From: Rhizobium sp. CB3090
GTDB taxonomy: Bacteria > Pseudomonadota > Alphaproteobacteria > Rhizobiales > Rhizobiaceae
Direction: 5' to 3'
Assembly (NCBI RefSeq): GCF_029714285.1
Contig: NZ_CP121663.1
Span: 372,001 to 436,000, forward strand
Length of the DNA: 64,000 nt
Positions 18,682 to 26,451 of the stretch are shown here, piece by piece. How positions within the stretch are numbered: position 1 is the stretch's first letter; each line of letters begins with the position of its first letter. The notes beneath the pieces are model-generated. The model searched no databases and was not told where the DNA came from. It worked only from the letters and a program-made list of their open reading frames with translations. The position numbers and the translations under genes are program-made.

Positions 18682-19305
18682 ATGAGCGCTCCCCTTCAGA
18701 ACCGCGTCACTCCTTTCGGCGATATCGTGGCGATTTCGCAGCGAGGGCTGTTCACGGGCAACCGCGGTATCATCCACGATCCGGCGACCAAAACGCTGCT
18801 GAACAAGCGCTGGTCGAGTAAGGCTTGGCTGGTTTGCAGTTGTGAATACAAAGGTCGCCGTCGCGATGTCATGGCCAACCGGAGCTGGACCGAACTCTTT
18901 TTTCTGGACGAGGCGGTGGCGCTGGCCGCCGGTCACCGTCCCTGTTTCTTCTGCCGGCGTGATGCCGCCAAGGCATTTCGCGCAGCATGGGCCGGTGCGA
19001 GGGGACAGGCTGAACCCTTGGCCCCCGCTATGGACGCTGTTCTCCATGGTGAACGCATGGAGCGCGGCCGCAAGCGGATGCATCCGCTTGCGGGACCACT
19101 TTCCGAACTGCCGAATGGTACGGTTGTCGTGGCTTCCGGCTCGGCCTTCACGATCGCCGGCGGCCGCGCCTTTCGTTGGGCCGAGCATGGTTATGAACCG
19201 CCGCAGGAGCTTGTCCACGCCGAAGGCATGTTGACGCCACCCTCCACATTCATGGCCCTTCGCGCCGGCTACCGGCCGATCCTTCATCCCTTGATCCGGA
19301 AATAA
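18682..19305 (+). CDS. Conserved Cys-rich hypothetical protein next to ada
   Basis: The 207-residue soluble protein carries a CSC pair (VCSCEYKGRRR, near residue 54) and a CFFC pair (RPCFFCRRDAAKAF, near 92), likely a four-cysteine zinc site. Downstream segments (MERGRKRMHPLAGPLSELP, AFRWAEHGYEPPQEL) are conserved-looking but match no function I know. GAGG lies upstream of the ATG at 18682; the frame also opens at 18658. Its place 84 bases after ada on the same strand suggests a role in the response to alkylating agents, by inference only. Confidence 0.72.
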   Translation: MSAPLQNRVTPFGDIVAISQRGLFTGNRGIIHDPATKTLLNKRWSSKAWLVCSCEYKGRRRDVMANRSWTELFFLDEAVALAAGHRPCFFCRRDAAKAFRAAWAGARGQAEPLAPAMDAVLHGERMERGRKRMHPLAGPLSELPNGTVVVASGSAFTIAGGRAFRWAEHGYEPPQELVHAEGMLTPPSTFMALRAGYRPILHPLIRK

Positions 19306-19444
19306 AATTAGCTTTTCTCAGCCGGAGGCTTGCCGATTTGAAAGCAAGGACCGGAGTGAGGATGGATGGCGGCAGCTCTATTGTCATCCACAGCAACGGC
19401 GCTCTGTCCGGCTATGAAAGCGCTCATTGCTAAGGAGGCTAGTC

Positions 19445-20194
19445 ATGAATGCTCATTCGAAACCCCATCCATCGGTCTCTTCGGTCCTGTCTGCAGAAGA
19501 GCGCGTTGCCCGGTATGACTGGCAGACACTGTCGCAGGAGCTGAGCGGGTTCGGCTGCGCCGTCATGGAGAAGCTATTATCGCCAGAGGAGTGCCGGGAG
19601 TTAGCCGGCCTTTATCCGCAGGAGGAGCATTTCCGCAGCCATATTCACATGGCGCGCCATGGATTCGGCAAAGGCGAATACCGCTATTTCAAATATCCGC
19701 TGCCGGATCTGCTTGGCGGTCTGCGCACGGCGCTCTATCCGAGGTTGGCCGAGGTTGCCAACGACTGGAACGCCCGCATGGGCATCGATCAGCGCTATCC
19801 TGCAAGCCATGCCGCCTTCCTCAAGCAGTGCCATGACCAAGGCCAGACACGGCCAACGCCGCTGCTGTTGCAATACGTCCCGGGTGACTTCAATTGCCTG
19901 CATCAGGATCTCTACGGCGATCTCGCATTCCCGCTACAGGTGGCGATCCTGCTCTCCGAACCGGGTAAGGATTTCACCGGCGGCGAGTTCGTTCTGACGG
20001 AACAGCGCCCGCGTATGCAAAGCCGCGTCGAGGTCGTGCCGCTGCGCCAGGGCGATGCGGTCGCCTTTGCGGTCCACAATCGTCCGGTCCAAGGCTCCAA
20101 GGGAAACTATCGCGTCAACCTCCGGCACGGCGTCAGCCGTCTCCGGTCGGGGATGCGCCATACCGTCGGCATCATCTTTCACGACGCGAAATGA
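19445..20194 (+). CDS. 2OG-Fe(II) oxygenase family protein
   Basis: The 249-residue double-stranded beta-helix dioxygenase has its metal-binding His and Asp in CLHQDLYGD (near residues 155-157). The distal part contains KGNYRVNLRHGVSRLRSG and the C-terminal MRHTVGIIFHDAK with the second His and the 2OG-binding Arg. It should hydroxylate or demethylate a substrate using 2-oxoglutarate. AAGGAGG lies just before the ATG at 19445. Its position downstream of ada suggests a nucleic-acid dealkylation role like AlkB, though it is not a classical AlkB. Confidence 0.85.
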   Translation: MNAHSKPHPSVSSVLSAEERVARYDWQTLSQELSGFGCAVMEKLLSPEECRELAGLYPQEEHFRSHIHMARHGFGKGEYRYFKYPLPDLLGGLRTALYPRLAEVANDWNARMGIDQRYPASHAAFLKQCHDQGQTRPTPLLLQYVPGDFNCLHQDLYGDLAFPLQVAILLSEPGKDFTGGEFVLTEQRPRMQSRVEVVPLRQGDAVAFAVHNRPVQGSKGNYRVNLRHGVSRLRSGMRHTVGIIFHDAK

Positions 20195-20200
20195 GCGAGC

Positions 20201-21274
20201 CTAACGGAGGCAGCTAAGGCCCGTTTCCGCGTCAAAGAGATGTATTGCTTCATGGTCGAAGAACAGCGTCAGCTTGCGGTCGGTGCTGATCGGCGTGCGG
20301 GGAGCAAGACAAGCGGTCAGCCGCTGATCTCCGGCAATAGCGGTAACCACGAGTTCGGGGCCGGTCAATTCCGCGATCTCGGGCATTGCTTCGATCGAGA
20401 GAGCGGCCTGTTCCAGACGCAGTGCTTCAGGCCGTATGCCGAGAATGACATGCTGGCCTTCTTTGACCTTGCCTTTGAAGCGTTCGGGGAGCGGCAGGCG
20501 AGCGCCTCCGCCTTGTAACTGCAGCCCATCTGCGTGAACCGTGGTTTTCAGGAGATTCATCGGCGGGACGCCGACGAAGGTTGCCACATATAGCGTCGCA
20601 GGACTGTTATAGATTTCCTCTGGTGTGCCCAACTGCTCGATCCTCCCGTCCCGCATGACCGCGATCCGTGTGGCGAGCGTCATCGCCTCAATCTGATCGT
20701 GGGTGACATAGACAACCGTGGTCTTCAGCATCTGATGAAGACGCTTGAGCTCCGTACGCATTTCCATGCGCAGTTTCGCATCGAGGTTCGAAAGCGGCTC
20801 ATCGAAAAGGAAGACCTCGGGCTTCCGCACAAGAGCGCGGCCGATCGCGACGCGCTGCCGCTGACCGCCGGAAAGCTGGCTTGGTTTGCGGTCCAGCAGG
20901 TTTTCGATCTGAAGCAGTTTTGCGGCCTCGCGCACGGCCTTGTCACGCTCCGCCGCCGGCACTTTGCGCATCTCAAGGCCGAAGCCGATGTTGCGGTGGA
21001 CCGTCAGGTTTGGATAGAGCGCATAGGATTGGAACACCATGGCGATGTCGCGGTCTTTCGGATGCACGCCAAGAACCGAGCGCTCACCTATCCGCACGTC
21101 GCCACTGGTCGCCTCGGCAAGACCGGCGATGATGTTCAGCAGCGTGGACTTGCCGCAGCCGGACGAGCCGAGCAGCACCAGGAACTCACCGCTCTCAAGC
21201 GCGATATCGATGCCCTTCAGCGTCTCGACCTGACCATAGGTCTTGCGGATATTCTGGATCTCGAGCGCGCTCAT
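20201..21274 (-). CDS. Sugar ABC transporter ATPase, UgpC/MalK type
   Basis: The 357-residue ATPase has Walker A GSSGCGKST (near 36), the signature LSGGQRQRVAIGRAL, Walker B FLFDEPLSNLDAK and a switch His (VTHDQ). A C-terminal TOBE/OB regulatory domain follows (from about 235). It powers uptake by the two permeases and the binding protein encoded upstream. It is the last gene of the operon; its ATG overlaps the PfkB stop by four bases. The regulatory domain could receive inducer-exclusion signals, but no partner is visible. Confidence 0.93.
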   Translation of the reverse strand: MSALEIQNIRKTYGQVETLKGIDIALESGEFLVLLGSSGCGKSTLLNIIAGLAEATSGDVRIGERSVLGVHPKDRDIAMVFQSYALYPNLTVHRNIGFGLEMRKVPAAERDKAVREAAKLLQIENLLDRKPSQLSGGQRQRVAIGRALVRKPEVFLFDEPLSNLDAKLRMEMRTELKRLHQMLKTTVVYVTHDQIEAMTLATRIAVMRDGRIEQLGTPEEIYNSPATLYVATFVGVPPMNLLKTTVHADGLQLQGGGARLPLPERFKGKVKEGQHVILGIRPEALRLEQAALSIEAMPEIAELTGPELVVTAIAGDQRLTACLAPRTPISTDRKLTLFFDHEAIHLFDAETGLSCLR

Positions 21275-22203
21275 CGTGCGGCCTCCTTCGTCGCTTTGAG
21301 CTCGCCATAGCTGCGGGGCAGGGTGGAAATGGCGCGCGAGGCGACCTCCGTTCCTGCAGCCAAACAGGTGGAAAGCGTTTCGCCGCGGGCAAGTGCTGCC
21401 AGGAATGCGGCATTGAAGACATCGCCGGCGCCGATCGTATCCACGACTTTCACCTGAGGCGCGGTGGCTGCAACGAGTGCTCCATCCCTGTCGATGGCAA
21501 TCGCACCGTCAGGGCCACGTTTGACGACGACGATTGCCCCTTCAGGCATATGCGAGCGAAGATGGCGGGCGGCATCCACGGGATTGTCCAAACCTGCAAG
21601 CGTGGTCGCTTCCACCTCATTCAACAGGGCAATGCCGCAGCGCGATAGCCACCCGCGCGTGGCGGCGCAATTTTCATCCGTCCAACCATCGAGCGGCCAT
21701 CCGGTGTCGAGTGCGAGCGTGATCCTGTGATTATCGGCCCAGTCGAACAATGTGCCGTAATCCCGTGTCAGGTCGTCGGTCAGGAAAGGGCCGCAGAGAA
21801 GGGCATAACCACCGGAAAGCGTCGATCCGTCGAGAACGGCAAAGACATCGGCAAGGCTGAGACGTGGCAGGTGGCCGCGTGTCGTGAAGAATGTCCGTTC
21901 GCCGTCCGGATGGGTGATCCCGACCGACAGCGTCGTGCGCTCAGGGTGCACCGGCCACTTCGCGGCCCGTTCGCTGAAAGCTTGGCTCAGCCAGTGGCCG
22001 AACTCGTCACTGCCGACGCTCGCGGCGATCTCGAAGTCGACGCCCATGCCTTCCCAGGCAAGCGCGCTATTGCCCGCCGCGCCGCCGACACGCAGCTCGT
22101 CATGGTCAACGATGATCTCGGTGCCCGCCTTCGGCCAAGGCGCGGCCGGCCCGAGGATCAGGTCGACATTGACATTGCCGATGACTGCAAGCGGCTTCAT
22201 CAT
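21271..22203 (-). CDS. PfkB-family sugar kinase
   Basis: The 310-residue carbohydrate kinase of the ribokinase/PfkB family has the N-terminal VNVDLILGPAAPWPKAG and GGAAGNSALAW motif and the C-terminal DTIGAGDVFNAAFLAALARG with the catalytic Asp. It phosphorylates an imported sugar or sugar adduct. The pair PfkB kinase plus SIS-domain enzyme recalls fructoselysine and related Amadori-product pathways (FrlD with FrlB), but the substrate cannot be read from sequence. ATG overlaps at both ends show translational coupling within the operon. Confidence 0.88.
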   Translation of the reverse strand: MMKPLAVIGNVNVDLILGPAAPWPKAGTEIIVDHDELRVGGAAGNSALAWEGMGVDFEIAASVGSDEFGHWLSQAFSERAAKWPVHPERTTLSVGITHPDGERTFFTTRGHLPRLSLADVFAVLDGSTLSGGYALLCGPFLTDDLTRDYGTLFDWADNHRITLALDTGWPLDGWTDENCAATRGWLSRCGIALLNEVEATTLAGLDNPVDAARHLRSHMPEGAIVVVKRGPDGAIAIDRDGALVAATAPQVKVVDTIGAGDVFNAAFLAALARGETLSTCLAAGTEVASRAISTLPRSYGELKATKEAAR

Positions 22204-23228
22204 TCACTCCGGGTAATTTTCGTCGAGCGGACCGGCGTTCCGGCATTGTCGATGCGGGCCTCGGCAAAGGCGATCATCAGCCGTTGCGCGACCGGCAGCA
22301 TGGCAAAGATTGCCGCAAGGCCGGTCGCCGGCTCGAAGCGGAGCGTCACTGCGCCCGCCACGGGCTCCTCGCCGGATGTATCGAAGACGACGGTCGGTGC
22401 ACCGGTTTCCACAGCGGAAACGATCATCGCGGTGACAAGGCCCGCGGTATTGTCTCGTCCGCGGAAGAGAACGACGCCGATATTCGGTCCGAGCATTTCC
22501 ATCGGGCCGTGGCGAAGCTGTCCGCCTTCGAGCGAGAAGCATGGGCGGCGGGACAGCTCCGTCAAACCGAGTGCAAGCGCTTCGGCGACGCCCTGCAATC
22601 TTCGGCCAGATGTGACAACCGTTTCGACAGTTGCAAGTGCGGAAAGTGCCGGCGCAATATCGATGTCTTGAGGGGATTTCAAAACGGCAAGCGCCGCCGA
22701 CGGGCTTTCACCAAGCGCAGCTAGGATCGCGAGGTGAAGAGCAAAGGTGACGGTCAGGCTGCGTGTTGCAGCGAAGGCCAATTCCGTGCCGCCGGCACCG
22801 ACCACGGACGGCGCAGCCTTTGCCAGGAATGAGCTGCTTTCCAGCGTCAGCCCGAATGTTTCGGTCGTGCCGCCGCCAGTCTCATTGAACCAACGGACCA
22901 CTTCGGCGCTTTCGCCGGATTGCGAGGTGACGAAGACTGTCCGGCCCTCCAGCGACAATGGCTGACCGAGCTGCTCGGACAGCGGCAAAGCGATCGCATC
23001 GACGCCAAGGGCGCGATAAAGCGGCTCCACCGCGCGGTTCACCGCATGCGATCCACCCATGCCGAGGAGCAGGAGCTTGCCTTTTTTCTTCAGTGAAGAG
23101 GCTGCCTTTCCGGCCATTTCGGCAGCGCCTTCATAGGAGGCAATAGCATCCGCATGCTGGCGGGCCATCTCGCGATCGATCGCAACAAGTCCTGTCGGTC
23201 GTGTCTTTTGTCCGGTCATGGTCATCAT
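22200..23228 (-). CDS. Double-SIS-domain sugar isomerase/deglycase
   Basis: The 342-residue protein has two SIS (sugar isomerase) domains, as in the isomerase half of GlmS and in AgaS and FrlB. The first holds LLLGMGGSHAVNRAV and VFVTSQSGESAEVVRW (near 95-110). The second holds LEGGQLRHGPMEMLGP, the usual substrate-contacting segment. It lacks the glutaminase domain of GlmS. It likely acts on a phosphosugar made by the adjacent kinase: isomerisation, deamination or deglycation. Starts and stops overlap by four bases with both neighbours. Confidence 0.85.
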   Translation of the reverse strand: MMTMTGQKTRPTGLVAIDREMARQHADAIASYEGAAEMAGKAASSLKKKGKLLLLGMGGSHAVNRAVEPLYRALGVDAIALPLSEQLGQPLSLEGRTVFVTSQSGESAEVVRWFNETGGGTTETFGLTLESSSFLAKAAPSVVGAGGTELAFAATRSLTVTFALHLAILAALGESPSAALAVLKSPQDIDIAPALSALATVETVVTSGRRLQGVAEALALGLTELSRRPCFSLEGGQLRHGPMEMLGPNIGVVLFRGRDNTAGLVTAMIVSAVETGAPTVVFDTSGEEPVAGAVTLRFEPATGLAAIFAMLPVAQRLMIAFAEARIDNAGTPVRSTKITRSE

Positions 23229-24070
23229 CCCTTGACGCCGCCGCTTGTCAGCCCCGAGATCAGGGCGCGTTGCATGACGAGACCAACCAGCACCGGAGGC
23301 AGGGCGGCAAGCACACCGGCGGTCGCAATCAGTCCGTAATCGGATACACGTCCGCCCGCCAGATCGGCGATGGCGACGGTCAGGGTCTTCGCCCGCTGGT
23401 CTGACGTAAAGAGCAGCGCATAGAAGAATTCATCCCAGGCCAGCAGGAACGCGAAGAGCGCCGATGTCGCGATCACCGGCATGGCAAGCGGCAGCGTGAT
23501 GATCTTCAGCGTCTGGAAGAGGCCGGCGCCGTCGATCATGGCGGCGGATTCGATCTCTTTCGGAATGGAATCGAAACCGGATTTCATCAGCCAGGTCGTG
23601 AACGGCGCGAGGATGGTGAGATAGACGAGCGCGAGCCCAAAGACGTTGTTCAGCATGCCGAAATAGGCAAGGCCCATATAGAGGGGTACGGCGAGCGCCA
23701 CCGGCGGCAGCATGTAGGTGGCGATCACCATGGAGAGCGACCAGCCGACGGACGGCGTGCGCGATACGGCCCAGCCTGCGGGAATGGCAAGCGCGATTGC
23801 TGCAATTGTCGCCATGCCCGCGATTTCGATACTGTTGCGCAGCGAGGAGGTGAATGCGGCGCCGGTACTGTTCTCGATCGTCGAGAACAGCAGCCGGTAA
23901 CGGGAAAAATCGGCTGTCTGCGGCCACCAGCGCAGCGGTTTCGCTGCGAGATCGGCGGCCGGCGAGATGCTCATGACGAAAAGCCAGAGGATCGGCGCAA
24001 GAATGACGGCGGCTAGCAGCAGCGCCGCGATATAGATGAAGGCGGTGAAGATCGGGCTCCTGCGTTCCAT
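23225..24070 (-). CDS. Sugar ABC transporter permease, MalG-type
   Basis: The 281-residue inner-membrane permease has six helices. The first is IYIAALLLAAVILAPILWLF, and the cytoplasmic coupling loop EIESAAMIDGAGLFQTLKII matches the EAA motif of CUT1 transporters. The ATG at 24070 overlaps the preceding permease stop (TGATG); an open frame extends upstream but lies over the other permease gene. The expected partner is the MalF-type permease directly upstream. Confidence 0.9.
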   Translation of the reverse strand: MERRSPIFTAFIYIAALLLAAVILAPILWLFVMSISPAADLAAKPLRWWPQTADFSRYRLLFSTIENSTGAAFTSSLRNSIEIAGMATIAAIALAIPAGWAVSRTPSVGWSLSMVIATYMLPPVALAVPLYMGLAYFGMLNNVFGLALVYLTILAPFTTWLMKSGFDSIPKEIESAAMIDGAGLFQTLKIITLPLAMPVIATSALFAFLLAWDEFFYALLFTSDQRAKTLTVAIADLAGGRVSDYGLIATAGVLAALPPVLVGLVMQRALISGLTSGGVKG

Positions 24071-24954
24071 CAGGCGGCACTCCCCACCGTCTTTCGCACC
24101 AATGCGGCGTATCCGGCGGCGAGCACTGTCACCAGCAGCGTCACCATCAATGCCAGTGACGCACCGGATCCGGCCCGCTGAAAAGAGAAGGCTTCCTGAT
24201 AGACAAGGATCGACAGCGTCCGCGTGCTGTTGGCGGGGCCGCCGCGCGTCATAACCCAGATGATATCGAACACCTTGAAGGCTTCGATGGTCCGCAGCAC
24301 CAGCGCCACCATCAGCGGACCCGCGAGATAGGGCAGGATCACGAAACGAAAGCGGGCGATCGGTCCGGCGCCGTCGACCAGCGAGGCGGCAGTAATATCG
24401 CGCGGAACGGCCTGCAGCGCCGCCAGTGCAATCAGCGCGACGAGGGGAAAGTTCTTCCAGCAATCGGCGACGATCAGCGCTGACAGCGCGGTGGCGGGTT
24501 CTCCGAGCCACGAGCGATAGGCGTCGATCAGGCCTAGTTGCGTCAGCGCCGCGTTCAAGGCGCCATATTCCGGATTATAGATCAGCCGCCAGAGCGTCGC
24601 GTTCACAACCGTCGGCAGTGCCCAAGGCAGGATCATCAATGCGCGCAATGCGGTGCGGCCGCGGAATTCCTGATTGAGCAGCAATGCGGCAAGCACGCCG
24701 ATCACCATCTCGGCGGCAACGGAAATGATGGCAAACAAAGCCGTGGTAACGAGAGTCCGCTGGAAGTTCGAACCGGAGATCATCTTCGTGTAGTTGTCGA
24801 TCCCGACGAAATTGCCTTCCGTACCGACGAGCTTGGCGTCGGTAAACGAGAGACGGACGGTATCCACCAGGGGCCATCCGATGACGGCGATCATGACCAC
24901 GAGGAGCGGCAGCATCAAAAGCCACGCGCGGGTTGTCATCCAGGTGCCGGACAT
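24070..24954 (-). CDS. Sugar ABC transporter permease, MalF-type
   Basis: The 294-residue permease has six predicted helices, beginning AWLLMLPLLVVMIAVIGWPL, and an EAA-like loop (DITAASLVDGAGPIARFRFV). It is first of the two membrane subunits and follows the binding-protein gene after 75 bases that hold a strong hairpin (24993-25019). The start at 24954 (MSGTWMTT) is preceded by GGGTGG; the 20 residues upstream in frame are not conserved-looking. Confidence 0.9.
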   Translation of the reverse strand: MSGTWMTTRAWLLMLPLLVVMIAVIGWPLVDTVRLSFTDAKLVGTEGNFVGIDNYTKMISGSNFQRTLVTTALFAIISVAAEMVIGVLAALLLNQEFRGRTALRALMILPWALPTVVNATLWRLIYNPEYGALNAALTQLGLIDAYRSWLGEPATALSALIVADCWKNFPLVALIALAALQAVPRDITAASLVDGAGPIARFRFVILPYLAGPLMVALVLRTIEAFKVFDIIWVMTRGGPANSTRTLSILVYQEAFSFQRAGSGASLALMVTLLVTVLAAGYAALVRKTVGSAA

Positions 24955-24992
24955 TTTTAGGCCACCCTTTTTATTTGTCGGACTGGATTGGA

Positions 24993-25019
24993 AACGGGCG
25001 GCGCCTTGCGCCACCCGTT
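24993..25019 (-). terminator. Intercistronic hairpin after the binding-protein gene
   Basis: A 12-bp stem with one mismatch (AACGGGCGGCGC / GCGCCACCCGTT, loop CTT) lies between the binding-protein stop and the first permease. Such structures often attenuate or protect mRNA so that binding protein exceeds permease. A weak T tract follows on the minus strand. Confidence 0.6.
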
Positions 25020-25029
25020 GATGGCGGCC

Positions 25030-26268
25030 TTAGAGACCGCTGTTTTCGGCAGCCGATTTCAGCGCATCTTCCGGCGAGGACTGACCAAGCAGCGATTCCT
25101 GGATCGCCTGCTGCAGCGCCGTCGAAAGCTCCTGATATTTCGGCGTCGTCGGGCGTGGGTACATGGCTGCAAGGCCGACCTTTGCCGCGGCGATCAGTTC
25201 TTCCTGTCCCTTGGTGACGGCAGGGTCGCTATAGGAGGAGGCCCAGATCGGCAGGCTGAGCTTGGCATATTGGTTTTGCGTCGCCTGCGAGGTCATGAAG
25301 CTGATGTATTTCCAGGCTTCGTCCGGATGCTTGCTGGCTGCGGTGATGCCGAGGCCCATCGAACCGTTCACCGCGGAGGCTTCGCTCTTACCTGCTACGC
25401 CCGGCGCCGGCACGACACCGACCTTGCCGGCCACTTTGCTGTCTTTCGGATCGTTCGCCATATTGTACATGTAGGTCCAATTCAGCGCGAAAGCGGCGTC
25501 CCCGTTTTCGAAGACCTTGCGGACGTCTTCCTCCAGGAATTCCTTGGAATTCGGATTGGTCAGGCCGGACTTATAGCTCGAAACCATGTATTTCAGGGCA
25601 TCAAGGCCGCCACCCGTCTGGAAGGCGGGCTTGCCGTCCTTCAGGAAATCACCCTTATAGGCGCTGACGAGCGTCGCGTAGTCGCAGATCGCGGCTTCGG
25701 CCTGCGACCAGCTCCAGGCGATCGGCGTTGCGAGCAGTCCCTTGTCCTTGATGGCCTTTGCCTGTTCTGTGAGCTCATCCCAGGTTTTCGGCGGGTTCTT
25801 GATGCCGGCCTTTTCCAGGATTTCCTTGTTGTAGAACAGGTATTTGGTATCGAGAATCCACGGCATGCCGAAATATTTGCCGTCATATTGGACGGTGGTC
25901 CAGGCGCCGGGCAGCACGCCCTTTTTCATGTCGTCGGTGATGCGCGAGGACACGTCGACGAGCACTTTGTTCGTCGCATATTCGGCCGGCCAGATCACGT
26001 CGAAGAGGACGACGTCATAGCCGCCGCCGGAACCCTGTGCCAGCACAGTCTTATCGTGCAGGCCTTCATAGGGAACGAACTCGAGATTGACCTTGATATC
26101 GGGATTAGCCTTGGTAAAGGCGTCGGTCATGGCGCGCACGTCGGCTTCGCTATAGGCGGCCTGCGCCATGAAAAGCGCGTTGATCGTCGTTTCGGCCAAT
26201 GCATGCGATGCAAAAGACGCGCCGATCAGTGCGGCGCCAAACAACGTCTTGCTTAGGGATTTCAACAT
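25030..26268 (-). CDS. Extracellular sugar-binding protein of CUT1 ABC transporter
   Basis: The 412-residue family 1 solute-binding protein has a signal peptide ending SHALA (near residue 25) and then ETTINALFMAQAAYSEADVR. The fold markers include AQGSGGGYDVVLFDVIWPAEY, the GMPWILDTKYLFYNKEIL hinge segment and SYKSGLTNPNSKEF. It captures the sugar in the periplasm. The ATG at 26268 follows a perfect TGGAGGGTGG site. It is the first gene of the operon and faces the ROK regulator across a palindrome at 26386-26410. Confidence 0.92.
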   Translation of the reverse strand: MLKSLSKTLFGAALIGASFASHALAETTINALFMAQAAYSEADVRAMTDAFTKANPDIKVNLEFVPYEGLHDKTVLAQGSGGGYDVVLFDVIWPAEYATNKVLVDVSSRITDDMKKGVLPGAWTTVQYDGKYFGMPWILDTKYLFYNKEILEKAGIKNPPKTWDELTEQAKAIKDKGLLATPIAWSWSQAEAAICDYATLVSAYKGDFLKDGKPAFQTGGGLDALKYMVSSYKSGLTNPNSKEFLEEDVRKVFENGDAAFALNWTYMYNMANDPKDSKVAGKVGVVPAPGVAGKSEASAVNGSMGLGITAASKHPDEAWKYISFMTSQATQNQYAKLSLPIWASSYSDPAVTKGQEELIAAAKVGLAAMYPRPTTPKYQELSTALQQAIQESLLGQSSPEDALKSAAENSGL

Positions 26269-26385
26269 TCCACCCTCCAGTTTTCGACTTTCATATGATT
26301 TCCGATGGCGGCGTTCGTCGCGACCGGTTGTTAAAAGGCAGCCGAGAGCCGGCCCATCTGTTCCCACGAAACTCTTTGGTTTCTC

Positions 26386-26410
26386 ATTAAGTCAATTGTC
26401 TTGACTTAAT
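26386..26410. promoter_or_regulatory. Perfect palindrome, likely ROK-regulator operator
   Basis: ATTAAGTCAA (26386-26395), TTGTC, TTGACTTAAT (26401-26410). This AT-rich perfect 10-bp dyad in GC-rich DNA lies between the divergent sugar operon and the ROK gene. Spacing suits control of both promoters. Confidence 0.75.
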
Positions 26411-26451
26411 TACTTCTTCAATATTCTACTGCTGTCAAGAGGGAATTGCGC

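Noticed and set aside
24988..26256. Long plus-strand frame (422 codons) opposite the sugar-binding protein
   Set aside because: Antisense shadow caused by GC-rich codon bias; the minus-strand gene has signal peptide, ribosome site and family motifs.
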